A stretch of DNA of 64,000 nt, from positions 682,001-746,000 of the forward strand of contig CAVSQL010000006.1 of assembly GCA_963730065.1 (NCBI GenBank), read 5' to 3'. The stretch is from UBA9676 sp963730065 (GTDB taxonomy: Bacteria; Actinomycetota; Actinomycetes; Streptosporangiales; Streptosporangiaceae). Shown piece after piece: positions 1 through 9,139 of the stretch (the stretch's first letter is position 1; the number at the start of each line of letters is the position of its first letter). The notes below the pieces were generated by a model, which searched no databases, was not told the origin of the DNA, and worked only from the letters and a program-made list of their open reading frames with translations. A program made the translations under genes and the position numbers.

Positions 1-687
1 CAGACCTGCATTGGGGTGGAACGGGTCTACGTGGTGGATGCCGTGTACCACACGTTCCTTGAGAAACTTGCCGAACGGATGTCCGGGGCCCGCCCCGGTG
101 ACGACCGCGAGTCCGCCTACGGGCCGATGACCCGCCCGGCCCAGACCGACCTCGTCGAGGACCACGTCGCCGACGCTCTCGCCCGGGGCGGCCGGGCGGT
201 GATCGGCGGTATGCAGAGCATCCGGCAGCCGTACGTGGACCCGGTGATCCTCACCGACATGCCGGAGACGAGCCTGGCGGTGCAGGACGAGACGTTCGGG
301 CCGACGCTGACCGTGACGAAGGTCGCGGACCTGGACGAGGGCGTCACCCTGGCGAACTCCAGCCGGTACGCGCTGGGGTCCACGGTGTTCGTGGGCAGCA
401 AGAAGACCGGCCTGGCGGTGGCGCGCGCGATGCGCAGCGGCATGACCTCGGTCAACTCGGTGATCGGGTTCGCGACCGTGCCCGCCCTGCCTTACGGGGG
501 AAACGGTGATTCCGGTTTCGGCCGCATTCACGGCCCCGACGGTCTGCGCGAGTTCACCCGGGCCAAGGCGATCACCCGGGTCCGGATGCGTTCCCCGCTC
601 AAGCTGACCACGCTCGACCGCACCGACAAGGACCTGACCAGGCTGCTGTCCGTCGCCACCCTGCTGCACGGCAAGCGCTACCGCTGA
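1..687 (+). CDS. Aldehyde dehydrogenase, C-terminal part (succinate-semialdehyde dehydrogenase type)
   Basis: The frame is open from the first base, so this is the 3' end of a gene that starts outside the window. The first residues read QTCIGVERVYV, which matches the ALDH active-site motif; the Cys at bases 7-9 would be the catalytic nucleophile. The rest is the C-terminal half of the catalytic and oligomerisation domain, including ETFGPTL, the conserved E-x-F-G-P element of ALDHs, and a GNGDSGFGR segment near the end. ALDHs oxidise aldehydes with NAD(P)+. The GQTCIGVER form is usual in actinobacterial succinate-semialdehyde dehydrogenases (GabD2-like), but the substrate is an inference. It converges on the next gene with only 35 bases between stops. 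Confidence 0.88.
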   Translation, partial: QTCIGVERVYVVDAVYHTFLEKLAERMSGARPGDDRESAYGPMTRPAQTDLVEDHVADALARGGRAVIGGMQSIRQPYVDPVILTDMPETSLAVQDETFGPTLTVTKVADLDEGVTLANSSRYALGSTVFVGSKKTGLAVARAMRSGMTSVNSVIGFATVPALPYGGNGDSGFGRIHGPDGLREFTRAKAITRVRMRSPLKLTTLDRTDKDLTRLLSVATLLHGKRYR

Positions 688-698
688 GGGCGCCGTTC

Positions 699-722
699 CC
701 CCAGGCCCGATCGGGGCCGGGG
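699..722. terminator. Candidate bidirectional hairpin between converging genes
   Basis: A CCCC/GGGG plus GGCCC/GGGCC stem with one bulged A and a GATCG loop fills the gap between two converging stop codons. It lacks a T-tract, so terminator function is inferred from position and stem strength only. Confidence 0.4.
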
Positions 723-2390
723 TCAGCCCAGCTCGGCCGGGAGAAGCTCGCTGGCCAGGGCCGGGTCGGAAGGCTCCAGCGGGGCGCGGCCGATGATGAG
801 ATCCGCCGCCCGCTCGGCGATGGCGATGGTCGGCGCGTTGGTGTTGCCCCGGGGTACCACCGGCATGACCGAGGCGTCGACCACCCGCAGCCGCTCCACC
901 CCGCGCACCCGCAGTTCCGGGTCGACCACGCTGGTCAGCTTGACCGCGGCCAGCCGGGAGTCGCCGCCCATGGCGCAGGAGCCCACCGGGTGGAAGAGCG
1001 TGCCGAGGTCGCGCCGGATGAACTCTCTCACCTGCGCGTCCGTGCGGACCTCCGGCCCGGGCGACAGCTCGGACTTGCAGATCTTGGCGAGCGGGCCCGC
1101 ACAGGCGAACTCGCGGGCCATCCGGACCCCTTCCATCAGCGGCTCAAGGTCGGTGCCGTCGGACAGGTAGGCGGGGTCGATGGCGGGCTTGTGCCGGGGG
1201 TCGGTGCTGCGCAGCCGGACGTGGCCGCGGCTGCCGACGTCGACCAGCGTGATCAGCAGGGAAAACGCCCGCGTCTGTGGGTCGGCTAGCCCTTCCCGCT
1301 GATAGGGCGTGGGCAGCGCGTGCCATTGCAGGTCGGGCGCGGGCAGTGAGGGCCTGGTCCGGCTGAACCCGCCCGCCTCGGCCACGTTGGAGGTCAGCGG
1401 GCCGGAGTGCCGCAGCCGCCACCGGGCCAGGTTGACCGGGGTGGACTCCTCCCACAGGCCCGCCGTGCGCGGGGTGGCCCACATCGCGGTGACCATCGGA
1501 TGGTCCGACAGGTTCGCGCCCACGCCCGGGCTGTCCACGTGGACGATGATGCCGTGGTCGTGCAGGTGGTCGGCGGGGCCGATGCCGGAGAGCATGAGCA
1601 GATGCGGGCTGCCGATGGCTCCCGCGGCCACGATCACCTCGCCCTCGGCGCGCGCGATCTCCTCCGTGCCGCGCAGCAGGTAGCGCACCCCGGCGGCCCG
1701 GCCCGCCTCCACTACCACCTGGGTCACCCGGGCATCGGTCAGCACCTCGAGGTTGGGCCGCGACCTGGCCGGGTGCAGGTAGGCGTCAGCCGCTGACCAG
1801 CGGCGGCCGTCCCGCTGGGTCACCTGGTAGAACCCGCTGCCATCCTGCTGCGGGCCGTTGAAGTCCTCGTTCTCGACCAGCCCGGCCTCACGCGCCGACG
1901 CGACCCACGCCTTGGTGAGCGCGGACCTGTACTTCAGGTCGGAGACGGTCAGCGGGCCACCCGCGCCGTGGTACGGCGAGGCGCCCCGGGTGTTGTCCTC
2001 GGCCCGGCGGAAGTAGGGCACCAGGTCGGTGTAGCCCCAGCCGGTGCAGCCGTAGTCGTCCCGCCAGGTGTCGTAGTCGTGGCGGGCCCCCCGGATGTAG
2101 ATCATCGCGTTCATCGACGACGAGCCGCCGAGCATGCGGCCGCGGGGCCAGTAGATGGGGCGCCCGGCCGCCCGGTCCTGCGGGATGGTGCGGTAGTCCC
2201 AGTCGTAGGTGCTCTGGAAGAGCAGGTTCAGGGCGGCCGGGATGTGAATCTCGTCGGCATTGTCGGGTGGGCCGGCCTCCAGCAGCAGCACCCGCGTGGC
2301 GGGGTTCTCCGACAGGCGCGCAGCCAGGACACATCCGGCGCTGCCGCCACCGACGATGACATAGTCGTACACGGCCACCTTCCCAACCAC
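723..2390 (-). CDS. GMC-family FAD oxidoreductase (choline dehydrogenase-like)
   Basis: A 555-residue flavoprotein. The N-terminus carries the FAD-binding Rossmann motif VIVGGGSAGCVLAARL and the GMC signature around GRMLGGSSSMNAM; a second signature is GAIGSPHLLMLSGIGP. Near the C-terminus FHPVGSCAMG supplies the active-site His and RGNTNAPTIAIAE the second catalytic Asn. Family members oxidise alcohols (choline, glucose, long-chain or aromatic alcohols) with FAD. Sequence alone does not give the substrate. Length is normal for the family. An aldehyde dehydrogenase lies next to it, which resembles betA/betB layouts, but the two converge rather than form an operon, so a choline pathway is not demonstrated. 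Confidence 0.9.
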   Translation of the reverse strand: MVGKVAVYDYVIVGGGSAGCVLAARLSENPATRVLLLEAGPPDNADEIHIPAALNLLFQSTYDWDYRTIPQDRAAGRPIYWPRGRMLGGSSSMNAMIYIRGARHDYDTWRDDYGCTGWGYTDLVPYFRRAEDNTRGASPYHGAGGPLTVSDLKYRSALTKAWVASAREAGLVENEDFNGPQQDGSGFYQVTQRDGRRWSAADAYLHPARSRPNLEVLTDARVTQVVVEAGRAAGVRYLLRGTEEIARAEGEVIVAAGAIGSPHLLMLSGIGPADHLHDHGIIVHVDSPGVGANLSDHPMVTAMWATPRTAGLWEESTPVNLARWRLRHSGPLTSNVAEAGGFSRTRPSLPAPDLQWHALPTPYQREGLADPQTRAFSLLITLVDVGSRGHVRLRSTDPRHKPAIDPAYLSDGTDLEPLMEGVRMAREFACAGPLAKICKSELSPGPEVRTDAQVREFIRRDLGTLFHPVGSCAMGGDSRLAAVKLTSVVDPELRVRGVERLRVVDASVMPVVPRGNTNAPTIAIAERAADLIIGRAPLEPSDPALASELLPAELG

Positions 2391-2493
2391 GGTCCGGGCG
2401 GATAGGCGACAACCCTACCGGCGTGGGCGGCCGCCGGGCACTGACCCGCCGGGCCGGCCTGGCTGCCCCAGCCCGACCCGCTACCGTGATGGC

Positions 2494-3099
2494 ATGCCGA
2501 AGAGCCGCCGGGACCAGCCGATCGTTTTGTCACGTATCTACACCCGCACCGGTGACGATGGGACGACCGCGCTCGGCGACATGAGCCGGGCGTCCAAGAC
2601 GGACCCGCGCCTGGTCGCCTACGCCGACGTGGACGAGGCCAACTGCGCGATCGGGGCCGCTCTCGCGCTCGCCGAGTTCAGCGACGACCTCACGGCGCTG
2701 CTCACCCGGGTCCAGAACGAGCTGTTTGATGTCGGCGCGGACCTGTGCACCCCGGTCACCGACAACCCGCCCTACCCCCCGCTGCGGATCGACGGCAGCT
2801 ACGTGAGTGCCCTGGAGCGCGACTGCGACGAGCAGAACGCGGACCTGCCGACGCTGCGGAGCTTCATCCTGCCCGGCGGCACGCCCGGGGCGGCGCTGCT
2901 GCACACCGCCCGGACCGTCGTCCGCCGGGCCGAGCGCAGCACCTGGGCCGCCCTGGCCGTGCACGGCGACACGGTGAACCCGCTCACCGCCCGCTACCTC
3001 AACCGGCTCTCGGACCTGCTGTTCATCCTCGCCCGGCGGGCGAACCTGCCGCACGGTGACGTGCTCTGGAAGCCCGGCGGCGACCGCCGACCCTCGTGA
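2494..3099 (+). CDS. Cob(I)alamin adenosyltransferase, PduO type
   Basis: A 201-residue protein. IYTRTGDDGTTALGD near the N-terminus is the ATP-binding segment of PduO-type ATP:cob(I)alamin adenosyltransferases, and the helical core (VDEANCAIG; FILPGGTPGAALLHTAR; RRAER) follows in the expected order. The enzyme transfers the adenosyl group of ATP to cob(I)alamin, giving coenzyme B12. This gene lies close to the atp operon in many actinobacteria, which supports the call. No clear ribosome-binding site precedes the ATG; the first 12 residues are weakly constrained and a TTG at VLSRIYT is an alternative start. Confidence 0.9.
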   Translation: MPKSRRDQPIVLSRIYTRTGDDGTTALGDMSRASKTDPRLVAYADVDEANCAIGAALALAEFSDDLTALLTRVQNELFDVGADLCTPVTDNPPYPPLRIDGSYVSALERDCDEQNADLPTLRSFILPGGTPGAALLHTARTVVRRAERSTWAALAVHGDTVNPLTARYLNRLSDLLFILARRANLPHGDVLWKPGGDRRPS

Positions 3100-3127
3100 T
3101 CACCGCCCTGGTTGCGGCCGGCCCGTG

Positions 3128-3574
3128 TCAGCCGAGCCAGCGGTCGTAGGAGCCGGGTGGCGCCGCTTCCAGCCAGGCCAGGAAACCGGTCAGCGCGGCT
3201 TCGCCCATGGCCAGCTCGACCGTGTCCGGGCTCTCCCCCGAGTGGCAGGCGATCACCACCGTGCCCGGCCCGAGGAACACCGCTTCCACGGCATCGGCGT
3301 CCCGCCGCGATTCGACGGACAGGGTCTGGCGGGCGAGCGTCTCCTCGGGGGTGAGCAGCACCCCGACGCCGTTGTACCAGCGCAGCTCGTCAGCCCCGTA
3401 GGCGGCCACCCCGAGCCGCCAGGTCCCGCCGGGCTTGCGCAGCCCGCATTCGACGGTGCCGCCGCCCCGGTCGAGCAGGAGCCGCCGCCCGGCAATGCCG
3501 GCCGCCGCGAGTACCACCACGATCAGGAAGGCCACCAGGATCCAGGCCGCGTCGAGCGCTAGTGCTTTGCTCAT
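3128..3574 (-). CDS. DUF2550 membrane-anchored protein
   Basis: A 148-residue protein with one N-terminal transmembrane helix (about residues 8-28, rich in V, A and L) and a soluble domain beginning GGTVECGLRKPG. This is the layout of the DUF2550 family, found immediately behind atpC in many actinobacteria, as here. Its role is unknown. It lies 24 bases behind the atpC stop on the same strand, so it is probably the last gene of the atp transcript. Confidence 0.8.
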   Translation of the reverse strand: MSKALALDAAWILVAFLIVVVLAAAGIAGRRLLLDRGGGTVECGLRKPGGTWRLGVAAYGADELRWYNGVGVLLTPEETLARQTLSVESRRDADAVEAVFLGPGTVVIACHSGESPDTVELAMGEAALTGFLAWLEAAPPGSYDRWLG

Positions 3575-3598
3575 CCCGGCCCCGGCCGCTGCCTCTCG

Positions 3599-4012
3599 TC
3601 AGGACCGCTCGCCCGCAGCCCGCAGCAGCGCGCGGGCGTATTTCACCTCGGCCGGCTCCTCCTCCGGCGCCACCGGGCCGACGTCCTCCAGCGCGGCGTC
3701 CAGCTCGGCCCGGACGGCGCTGGCGTCTACCACGGGTCCCAGCCGGGCCTCGCGGGACAGGATCGACACCCGATCGTTCGCGACCGCCAGGAAGCCGCTG
3801 CTCACCGCGGCCACCACTTCCTGGCCTGCGGATCCCTCATCACCTTCGGGGTCGATGATGCGGACGAGACTGCCTTCGGCCAGGATCCCGAGCACCGGGC
3901 TGTGGCCGGTCAGGACGCCCAGATCGCCGTCCAGGGTCTTGGCGATCACCATCTGGGCACGCCCGGACCAGATCTCGCCGTCCGGTGCGACCAGCTCCAC
4001 CCGAAGCGTCAC
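3599..4012 (-). CDS. atpC: ATP synthase F1 subunit epsilon
   Basis: A 137-residue protein that starts with GTG. The N-terminal beta-sandwich (LRVELVAPDGEIW; GDLGVLTGHSPVLGIL) is typical of epsilon, followed by a helical tail rich in A, E and R. Epsilon sits on the central stalk, links gamma to the c-ring and can inhibit ATP hydrolysis. It is the last subunit gene of the atp operon, about 97 bases behind atpD. Confidence 0.95.
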   Translation of the reverse strand: MTLRVELVAPDGEIWSGRAQMVIAKTLDGDLGVLTGHSPVLGILAEGSLVRIIDPEGDEGSAGQEVVAAVSSGFLAVANDRVSILSREARLGPVVDASAVRAELDAALEDVGPVAPEEEPAEVKYARALLRAAGERS

Positions 4013-4108
4013 CGCGTTACCTCATTCCCTCGCCGCGCCCGCCGCCCGCCGTGGCCGGGCGCTTTCCTGCCCGCTTCCCCGCGCGCCCGCGGGGCGTGCC
4101 CGCGCCGC

Positions 4109-5584
4109 TCACCGGCGCTCCAGCTCCTGGGCCTTCCGCTCCACGTCCTCGATCCCGCCGCACATGAAGAAAGCCTGCTCAGGGATGGAATCGTACTTGC
4201 CCGCGGCGATTGCCTTGAACGAGGAGATGGTGTCGCTGAGCGGGACGAACACGCCCGGCTGGCCGGTGAACTGCTCGGCGACGAACATCGGGTGCGACAG
4301 GAACCGCTCGATGCGCCGGGCCCGCTTGACGGTGACCTGGTCCTCTTCGGACAGCTCGTCGATGCCCAGGATGGCGATGATGTCCTGCAGCTCCTTGTAG
4401 CGCTGCAGGATCCGCTGCACCTCGCGGGCCACGTCGTAGTGCTCCTGGCCGACGTAGTTGGCGTCCAGGATGCGGGAGGTGGAGTCGAGCGGGTCCACCG
4501 CCGGGAAGATGCCCTTCTCGGTGATCGCCCGGGACAGCACGGTGGTGGCGTCCAGGTGGGCGAACGTGGTGTGCGGGGCGGGGTCGGTGATGTCGTCGGC
4601 CGGTACGTAGATCGCCTGCATCGAGGTGATCGAGTGGCCGCGGGTCGAGGTGATCCGCTCCTGCAGCTGCCCCATCTCATCGGCCAGGGTGGGCTGGTAG
4701 CCCACGGCCGAGGGCATCCGGCCGAGCAGCGTGGACACCTCCGAGCCGGCCTGGGTGAACCGGAAGATGTTGTCGATGAACAGCAGGACGTCCAGGCCCT
4801 CGGCGTCGCGGAAGTACTCGGCCATGGTCAGCGCGGACAGCCCCACCCGCAGCCGGGTGCCGGGCGGCTCGTCCATCTGGCCGAACACCAGCGCCGTGTC
4901 CTTGATGACGTTCGACTCGGTCATCTCGATGAACAGGTCGTTGCCCTCACGGGTGCGCTCGCCGACCCCGGCGAACACCGAGACGCCGCCGAAGTTCTTG
5001 GCCACCCGGGTGATCATCTCCTGGATGAGCACTGTCTTGCCCACACCGGCCCCGCCGAACAGGCCGACCTTGCCGCCCTTGACGTACGGGGTGAGCAGGT
5101 CGAGCACCTTGATGCCGGTCTCCAGGATCTCGGTCCTGGGCTCCAGCTGGTCGAACGCCGGCGGGTCGCGGTGGATGGACCAGCGCTCGGTCACCTTCAG
5201 CGACGCGGTCGGCACGTCCAGCGTCTCGCCGAGCACGTTGAACACGTGGCCCTTGGTGACCTCGCCGACCGGCACGGTAATCGGGCCGCCGGTGTCGGTG
5301 ACCTCGGCGCCGCGCACCAGGCCGTCGGTCGGCTGCATGGAGATCGTCCGGACGATGTCGTCGCCCAGGTGCTGCTCGACCTCCAGGGTCAGCGTCCTGG
5401 TCTGATCGTCCAGCGTGATATCCACCTTCAGGGCGTTGTAGATGTCGGGCATGGCCTCGGCGCTGAACTCCACGTCCACGACGGGGCCGATGACCCGTAC
5501 GACCCGGCCGGCGGCCTGCGCGCCCGTGGCTGTCTCGCCGCCCGCGGCGGCGTTCTCGGCGGTTGCGGTCATGATGACACTCAC
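4109..5584 (-). CDS. atpD: ATP synthase F1 subunit beta
   Basis: A 491-residue catalytic subunit. GGAGVGKTVLIQEMI is the Walker A loop; GERTREGNDL carries the catalytic Glu region; the Walker B segment is VLLFIDNIFRFTQAGSEVS. The GTG at 5584 overlaps the atpG stop by four bases (GTGA), which suggests translational coupling; an ATG twelve bases later (5572) is an alternative start. The N-terminal 20 residues are Ala/Gly-rich and poorly conserved. Confidence 0.97.
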   Translation of the reverse strand: MSVIMTATAENAAAGGETATGAQAAGRVVRVIGPVVDVEFSAEAMPDIYNALKVDITLDDQTRTLTLEVEQHLGDDIVRTISMQPTDGLVRGAEVTDTGGPITVPVGEVTKGHVFNVLGETLDVPTASLKVTERWSIHRDPPAFDQLEPRTEILETGIKVLDLLTPYVKGGKVGLFGGAGVGKTVLIQEMITRVAKNFGGVSVFAGVGERTREGNDLFIEMTESNVIKDTALVFGQMDEPPGTRLRVGLSALTMAEYFRDAEGLDVLLFIDNIFRFTQAGSEVSTLLGRMPSAVGYQPTLADEMGQLQERITSTRGHSITSMQAIYVPADDITDPAPHTTFAHLDATTVLSRAITEKGIFPAVDPLDSTSRILDANYVGQEHYDVAREVQRILQRYKELQDIIAILGIDELSEEDQVTVKRARRIERFLSHPMFVAEQFTGQPGVFVPLSDTISSFKAIAAGKYDSIPEQAFFMCGGIEDVERKAQELERR

Positions 5585-6486
5585 TCTTTCCCGGCGGAGG
5601 CCTCGGTCAGCGCGTTGGCGCCCCCGACGATCTCGCTGATTTCCTGGGTGATCTCGGCCTGGCGTGCCTTGTTGGCCTCAAGGGTGAACTGCTCGAGCAG
5701 GTCGTTGGCGTTGTCGGTGGCCGACTTCATCGCCCGCCGCCGGGCCGCGATCTCCGAGGCGGCGGCCTCCAGCAGCGCGTGGTAGAGCCGGCTCTCCACA
5801 TACCACGGCAGCAGGGCATCCAGCACGTCCGGCGGGGAGGGCTCGAACTCGTAGAGCGGGAACGCCCCGCTGGGCTCCGTGCTCTCCTCGATCTCGATCG
5901 GGAGGATCCTGCGCACGACCGCCCGCTGGGTGAGCATGGACACGAACTCGGTGTAGACGCAGTAGATCTCGTCCACCCCGCCCTCGGCGGCCGGGCGGCT
6001 GAACGCGTCCAGCAGCGCCTCGGTGATCTCGCGGGCGTTCTCGTGGCGTGGCGTCTCCGAGAACCCGCTCCACTGCGCGGCGATCTCCCGCTCGCGGAAC
6101 CGGTGCCAGGTGATCCCCTTCCGGCCGGACACGTAGGTCACCTCGTCGACGCCCCGCTCATCGAGCAGCGCGCGCAGGCCCTGCGCCTCGCGCAGGACGT
6201 TGGCGCTGTAGCCGCCGGCGAAGCCCCGGTCGCTGGTGAGGATCAGGATCGCGGCCCGCTCGGTGCGCTCGGGCTCACGGACGATCGGGTGGTCGATCTG
6301 CGCCGACCGGCTGACCACCGCCTCGACGGCATTGGTGATCTCCCGTGCGTAGGGTCCCGCGTCGCGGACCCGCTGCTGGGCCTTGATGATCCGCGAGGAC
6401 GCGATCAGCTCCTGGGCGCGGGTGATCTTGGCAGTGGACTGGATCGACCGGATCCGCTGCCGGATGGCGCGAAGCTGTGCTGGCAT
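5581..6486 (-). CDS. atpG: ATP synthase F1 subunit gamma
   Basis: A 301-residue protein that starts at MPAQLRAIRQRIRSI, the usual beginning of gamma; the frame stays open upstream inside atpA, but that is only overlap with another reading. The N- and C-terminal helices form the rotor shaft (STAKITRAQELIASS; TDNANDLLEQFTLEANKARQ). The gamma subunit couples the c-ring rotation to conformational change in alpha3beta3. It lies 17 bases behind atpA and overlaps atpD by four bases. Confidence 0.96.
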   Translation of the reverse strand: MPAQLRAIRQRIRSIQSTAKITRAQELIASSRIIKAQQRVRDAGPYAREITNAVEAVVSRSAQIDHPIVREPERTERAAILILTSDRGFAGGYSANVLREAQGLRALLDERGVDEVTYVSGRKGITWHRFREREIAAQWSGFSETPRHENAREITEALLDAFSRPAAEGGVDEIYCVYTEFVSMLTQRAVVRRILPIEIEESTEPSGAFPLYEFEPSPPDVLDALLPWYVESRLYHALLEAAASEIAARRRAMKSATDNANDLLEQFTLEANKARQAEITQEISEIVGGANALTEASAGKE

Positions 6487-6503
6487 GCTCTGCCTTCCCA
6501 GGC

Positions 6504-8168
6504 CTAAGCCTGCGCGGGCGGCGGCGGCGGCGGGCGCCTGGTCACCGTCTCGCGCTCGATCTCCTCGTCGGCCGTTGGCTCGACCTGCTCCTCGCTGTCG
6601 CTGGAGACGAGCATCTCCCCGCCGCCGATCTCGAAGCCCCGCCGGAACTCCTCGATCGCGTCCTTGAGCGTGGTGGCGGTGTCGTCGTTCAGCTCGCCGG
6701 TCTCCCTGATCGACGCGTACACCCCGTCGTGGCTGCGCTGCAGGAAGTCCAAGAACTCGTTCTCGAACCGCTGGACGTCGCCGACCGGCACGTCGTCGAG
6801 GTACCCGCCGGTGCCGGCCCACACCGAGACCACCTGCCGCTCCACCGGGAGCGGGCTGTACTGCGGCTGCTTGAGCAGCTCCACCAGCCGCGCCCCCCGG
6901 TCCAGCTGGGCGCGGGAGACGGGGTCCAGGTCGGACGAGAACGCGGCGAACGCCTCTAGGTCGCGGTACTGGGAAAGGGCCAGCTTCAGCCCGCCCGCGA
7001 CCTTTTTCATCGCCTTGATCTGCGCGTCACCGCCGACCCGGGACACCGACCGGCCCACGTTGATGGCCGGCCGCACGCCGGAGTTGAACAGGTCGGTTTC
7101 CAGGAAGATCTGCCCGTCGGTGATGGAGATGACATTGGTCGGAATATAGGCGGAGATGTCGTTGGCCTTTGTCTCGATAATCGGCAGGCCGGTGAGCGAG
7201 CCGCCGCCCAGCTCTTTCGACAGCTTGGCGCACCGCTCGAGCAGCCGGGAGTGCAGGTAGAAGACGTCCCCGGGGTAGGCCTCGCGGCCGGGCGGCCGGC
7301 GCAGCAGCAGCGAGACGGCCCGGTACGCCTCGGCCTGCTTGGACAGGTCGTCGAAGATGATCAGCACGTGCTGGCCCGCGTACATCCAGTGCTGGCCGAT
7401 CGCCGAACCGGTGTAGGGGGCGATGTACTTGTAGCCGGCCGGGTCGGAGGCGGGGGAGGCGACGATGGTGGTGTACGCCATCGCGCCCGCGTCATCCAGC
7501 GCCTGCCGCACCTGGGCGGTGGTGGAACCCTTCTGGCCGACCGCCACGTAGATGCACTTGACCTGGCGCTCCGGATCGCCGGACTCCCAGTTGGACTTCT
7601 GGTTGATGATGGTGTCGATGGCGATGGCGGTCTTGCCGGTCTGCCGGTCGCCGATGATCAGCTCCCGCTGGCCGCGCCCGACCGGGGTCATCGCGTCGAT
7701 CGCCTTGATGCCGGTCTGCAGCGGCTGGCTCACCTTGGCGCGCTGGATCACCGAGGGTGCCTGCAGCTCCAGCGCCCGCAGCACGGTGCCCTCGATCTCC
7801 CCCTTGCCGTCCATCGGCACGCCGAGCGGGTCCACCACCCGGCCGAGGAAGGCGTCGCCGACCGGGACCGACAGCACCTCCCCGCTCCGGCGTACCTGCT
7901 GGCCTTCCTCGATCTTGGTGAAGTCGCCGAGGATGACCACGCCGATCTCGCGCACGTCCAGGTTGAGCGCGAGGCCGCGGATCCCGCCGGGGAACTCCAG
8001 CAGTTCGTTGGCCATCGCCGAGGGCAGGCCTTCTACCCGCGCGATGCCGTCGCCAGCCTCGGCGACCGTCCCAATTTCCTGCCGTGAGGCGCCTTCCGGC
8101 TCGTACGCCTGGACGAAGCTCGCCAGCGCGTCCCGGATCTCCTCGGGCCGGATTGTCAGCTCCGCCAT
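6504..8168 (-). CDS. atpA: ATP synthase F1 subunit alpha
   Basis: A 554-residue protein. GDRQTGKTAIAIDTI is the nucleotide-binding P-loop; the C-terminal conserved block includes NVGRSVSRVGGDAQ, with the arginine finger in the SVSRVG region. Alpha carries the non-catalytic nucleotide sites and alternates with beta in the F1 head. The C-terminal tail is extended by an acidic stretch ending in a run of prolines, as in other actinobacterial alpha subunits. Confidence 0.97.
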   Translation of the reverse strand: MAELTIRPEEIRDALASFVQAYEPEGASRQEIGTVAEAGDGIARVEGLPSAMANELLEFPGGIRGLALNLDVREIGVVILGDFTKIEEGQQVRRSGEVLSVPVGDAFLGRVVDPLGVPMDGKGEIEGTVLRALELQAPSVIQRAKVSQPLQTGIKAIDAMTPVGRGQRELIIGDRQTGKTAIAIDTIINQKSNWESGDPERQVKCIYVAVGQKGSTTAQVRQALDDAGAMAYTTIVASPASDPAGYKYIAPYTGSAIGQHWMYAGQHVLIIFDDLSKQAEAYRAVSLLLRRPPGREAYPGDVFYLHSRLLERCAKLSKELGGGSLTGLPIIETKANDISAYIPTNVISITDGQIFLETDLFNSGVRPAINVGRSVSRVGGDAQIKAMKKVAGGLKLALSQYRDLEAFAAFSSDLDPVSRAQLDRGARLVELLKQPQYSPLPVERQVVSVWAGTGGYLDDVPVGDVQRFENEFLDFLQRSHDGVYASIRETGELNDDTATTLKDAIEEFRRGFEIGGGEMLVSSDSEEQVEPTADEEIERETVTRRPPPPPPAQA

Positions 8169-8271
8169 GGTCCTCGCGTCTTTCTCGTTGGAATGTCGGT
8201 TGTCGGCCTGTCAGTTGCCGCCGGGCCCGCGGCCGGGCTGCGCCCCTCGCGGGAGCGGCTGCGCCCCGCCA

Positions 8272-9084
8272 TCAGGACGCCAGCCGCTGTCGTAGCTGGG
8301 CAAGCCGGCTCGCCACGCTGCCGTCAATGAACTCATCCCCGATCTGGACGGATATTCCACCCACGACCCGGGGATCGACGACGACATTCAGGTGAACATC
8401 GTGGCCGTAGGCCTGCGCCAGTGCGGCGGCGAGCCGCCCGCGCTGCTCTTCGGTGAGCCCGGTGGCGACCCGCACGACGGCGATCAGGCGCTGCCGCCAG
8501 GCAGCAGCCAGCCGCCCGTACTCGTCCAGGGTCGTCTCAAGGTTACGTCCCCGCGGGTAGATAACGGCCTGGGTGATCAGCCGCAGGGCGGCCGGGGTCA
8601 CCTTGGCCGCCAGCAGCGCGTCCAGCAGGCCGCGCTTGCCCTCGTCCGGCGGCCCCTGATCCTCCAGAGCCGACCGCAGGGCGGGCTCGGTGGCGACGAT
8701 CCTGCCGAACCTGAACAGCTCATCCTCCAGGTCATCGAGCTGGCCCTCATCCTCGGCCGCGGCCGCGGTGGCCAGCACGCCGAGCTCTTCGGCCGCGTCG
8801 GCCAGGTCCCGCGACGACGACCAGCGGTTGTCCGCCATGCCGGAGACCAGGCCGGCGGTAGGCCCGGAGACACGGCCCTCCAGCAGCCGCCGGGCCAGGC
8901 CGCTCCGGGCCGCCGTCGGGCTCGTGGCGTCGGTCAGCGCCCGGCGCACGCCAGGCTCCCGGTCGAGCAGGTGGGCCACCGCGAACAGTTCCTCGCCGAG
9001 TGCGCGGGCCGTGGACTGGTCCTCCAGCGCGGCCGTCAGCTGCTCGCGCGCCATGATGAGGGATCCGCGGCTGGCGCCCCTCAT
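8272..9084 (-). CDS. atpH: ATP synthase subunit delta
   Basis: A 270-residue protein. The start was placed at MRGASRGSLIMAREQL because actinobacterial delta subunits begin with this pattern; the open frame continues upstream for 36 residues of Pro/Gly-rich, non-homologous sequence. The conserved delta C-terminus, with VVDPRVVGGISVQIGDEFID, is present. Delta forms the top of the peripheral stalk. The protein is longer than the E. coli delta (about 177 residues), which is usual in this phylum. Confidence 0.94.
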   Translation of the reverse strand: MRGASRGSLIMAREQLTAALEDQSTARALGEELFAVAHLLDREPGVRRALTDATSPTAARSGLARRLLEGRVSGPTAGLVSGMADNRWSSSRDLADAAEELGVLATAAAAEDEGQLDDLEDELFRFGRIVATEPALRSALEDQGPPDEGKRGLLDALLAAKVTPAALRLITQAVIYPRGRNLETTLDEYGRLAAAWRQRLIAVVRVATGLTEEQRGRLAAALAQAYGHDVHLNVVVDPRVVGGISVQIGDEFIDGSVASRLAQLRQRLAS

Positions 9085-9139
9085 CGCAGCCCCTCCCGCG
9101 GGCGGCCCGTGACCGCCCTCGCAGGTGTACGGCGGCGGG

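Noticed and set aside
723..2390. Calling the GMC oxidoreductase betA and its neighbour betB
   Set aside because: The genes converge, the ALDH looks more like succinate-semialdehyde dehydrogenase, and GMC motifs do not specify choline.
3902..5785. A 627-residue plus-strand frame opposite atpC-atpD
   Set aside because: It is the complement of ATP synthase genes, with His/Gly/Asp-rich shadow composition. The same applies to the long plus-strand frames opposite the kinases and lysA.
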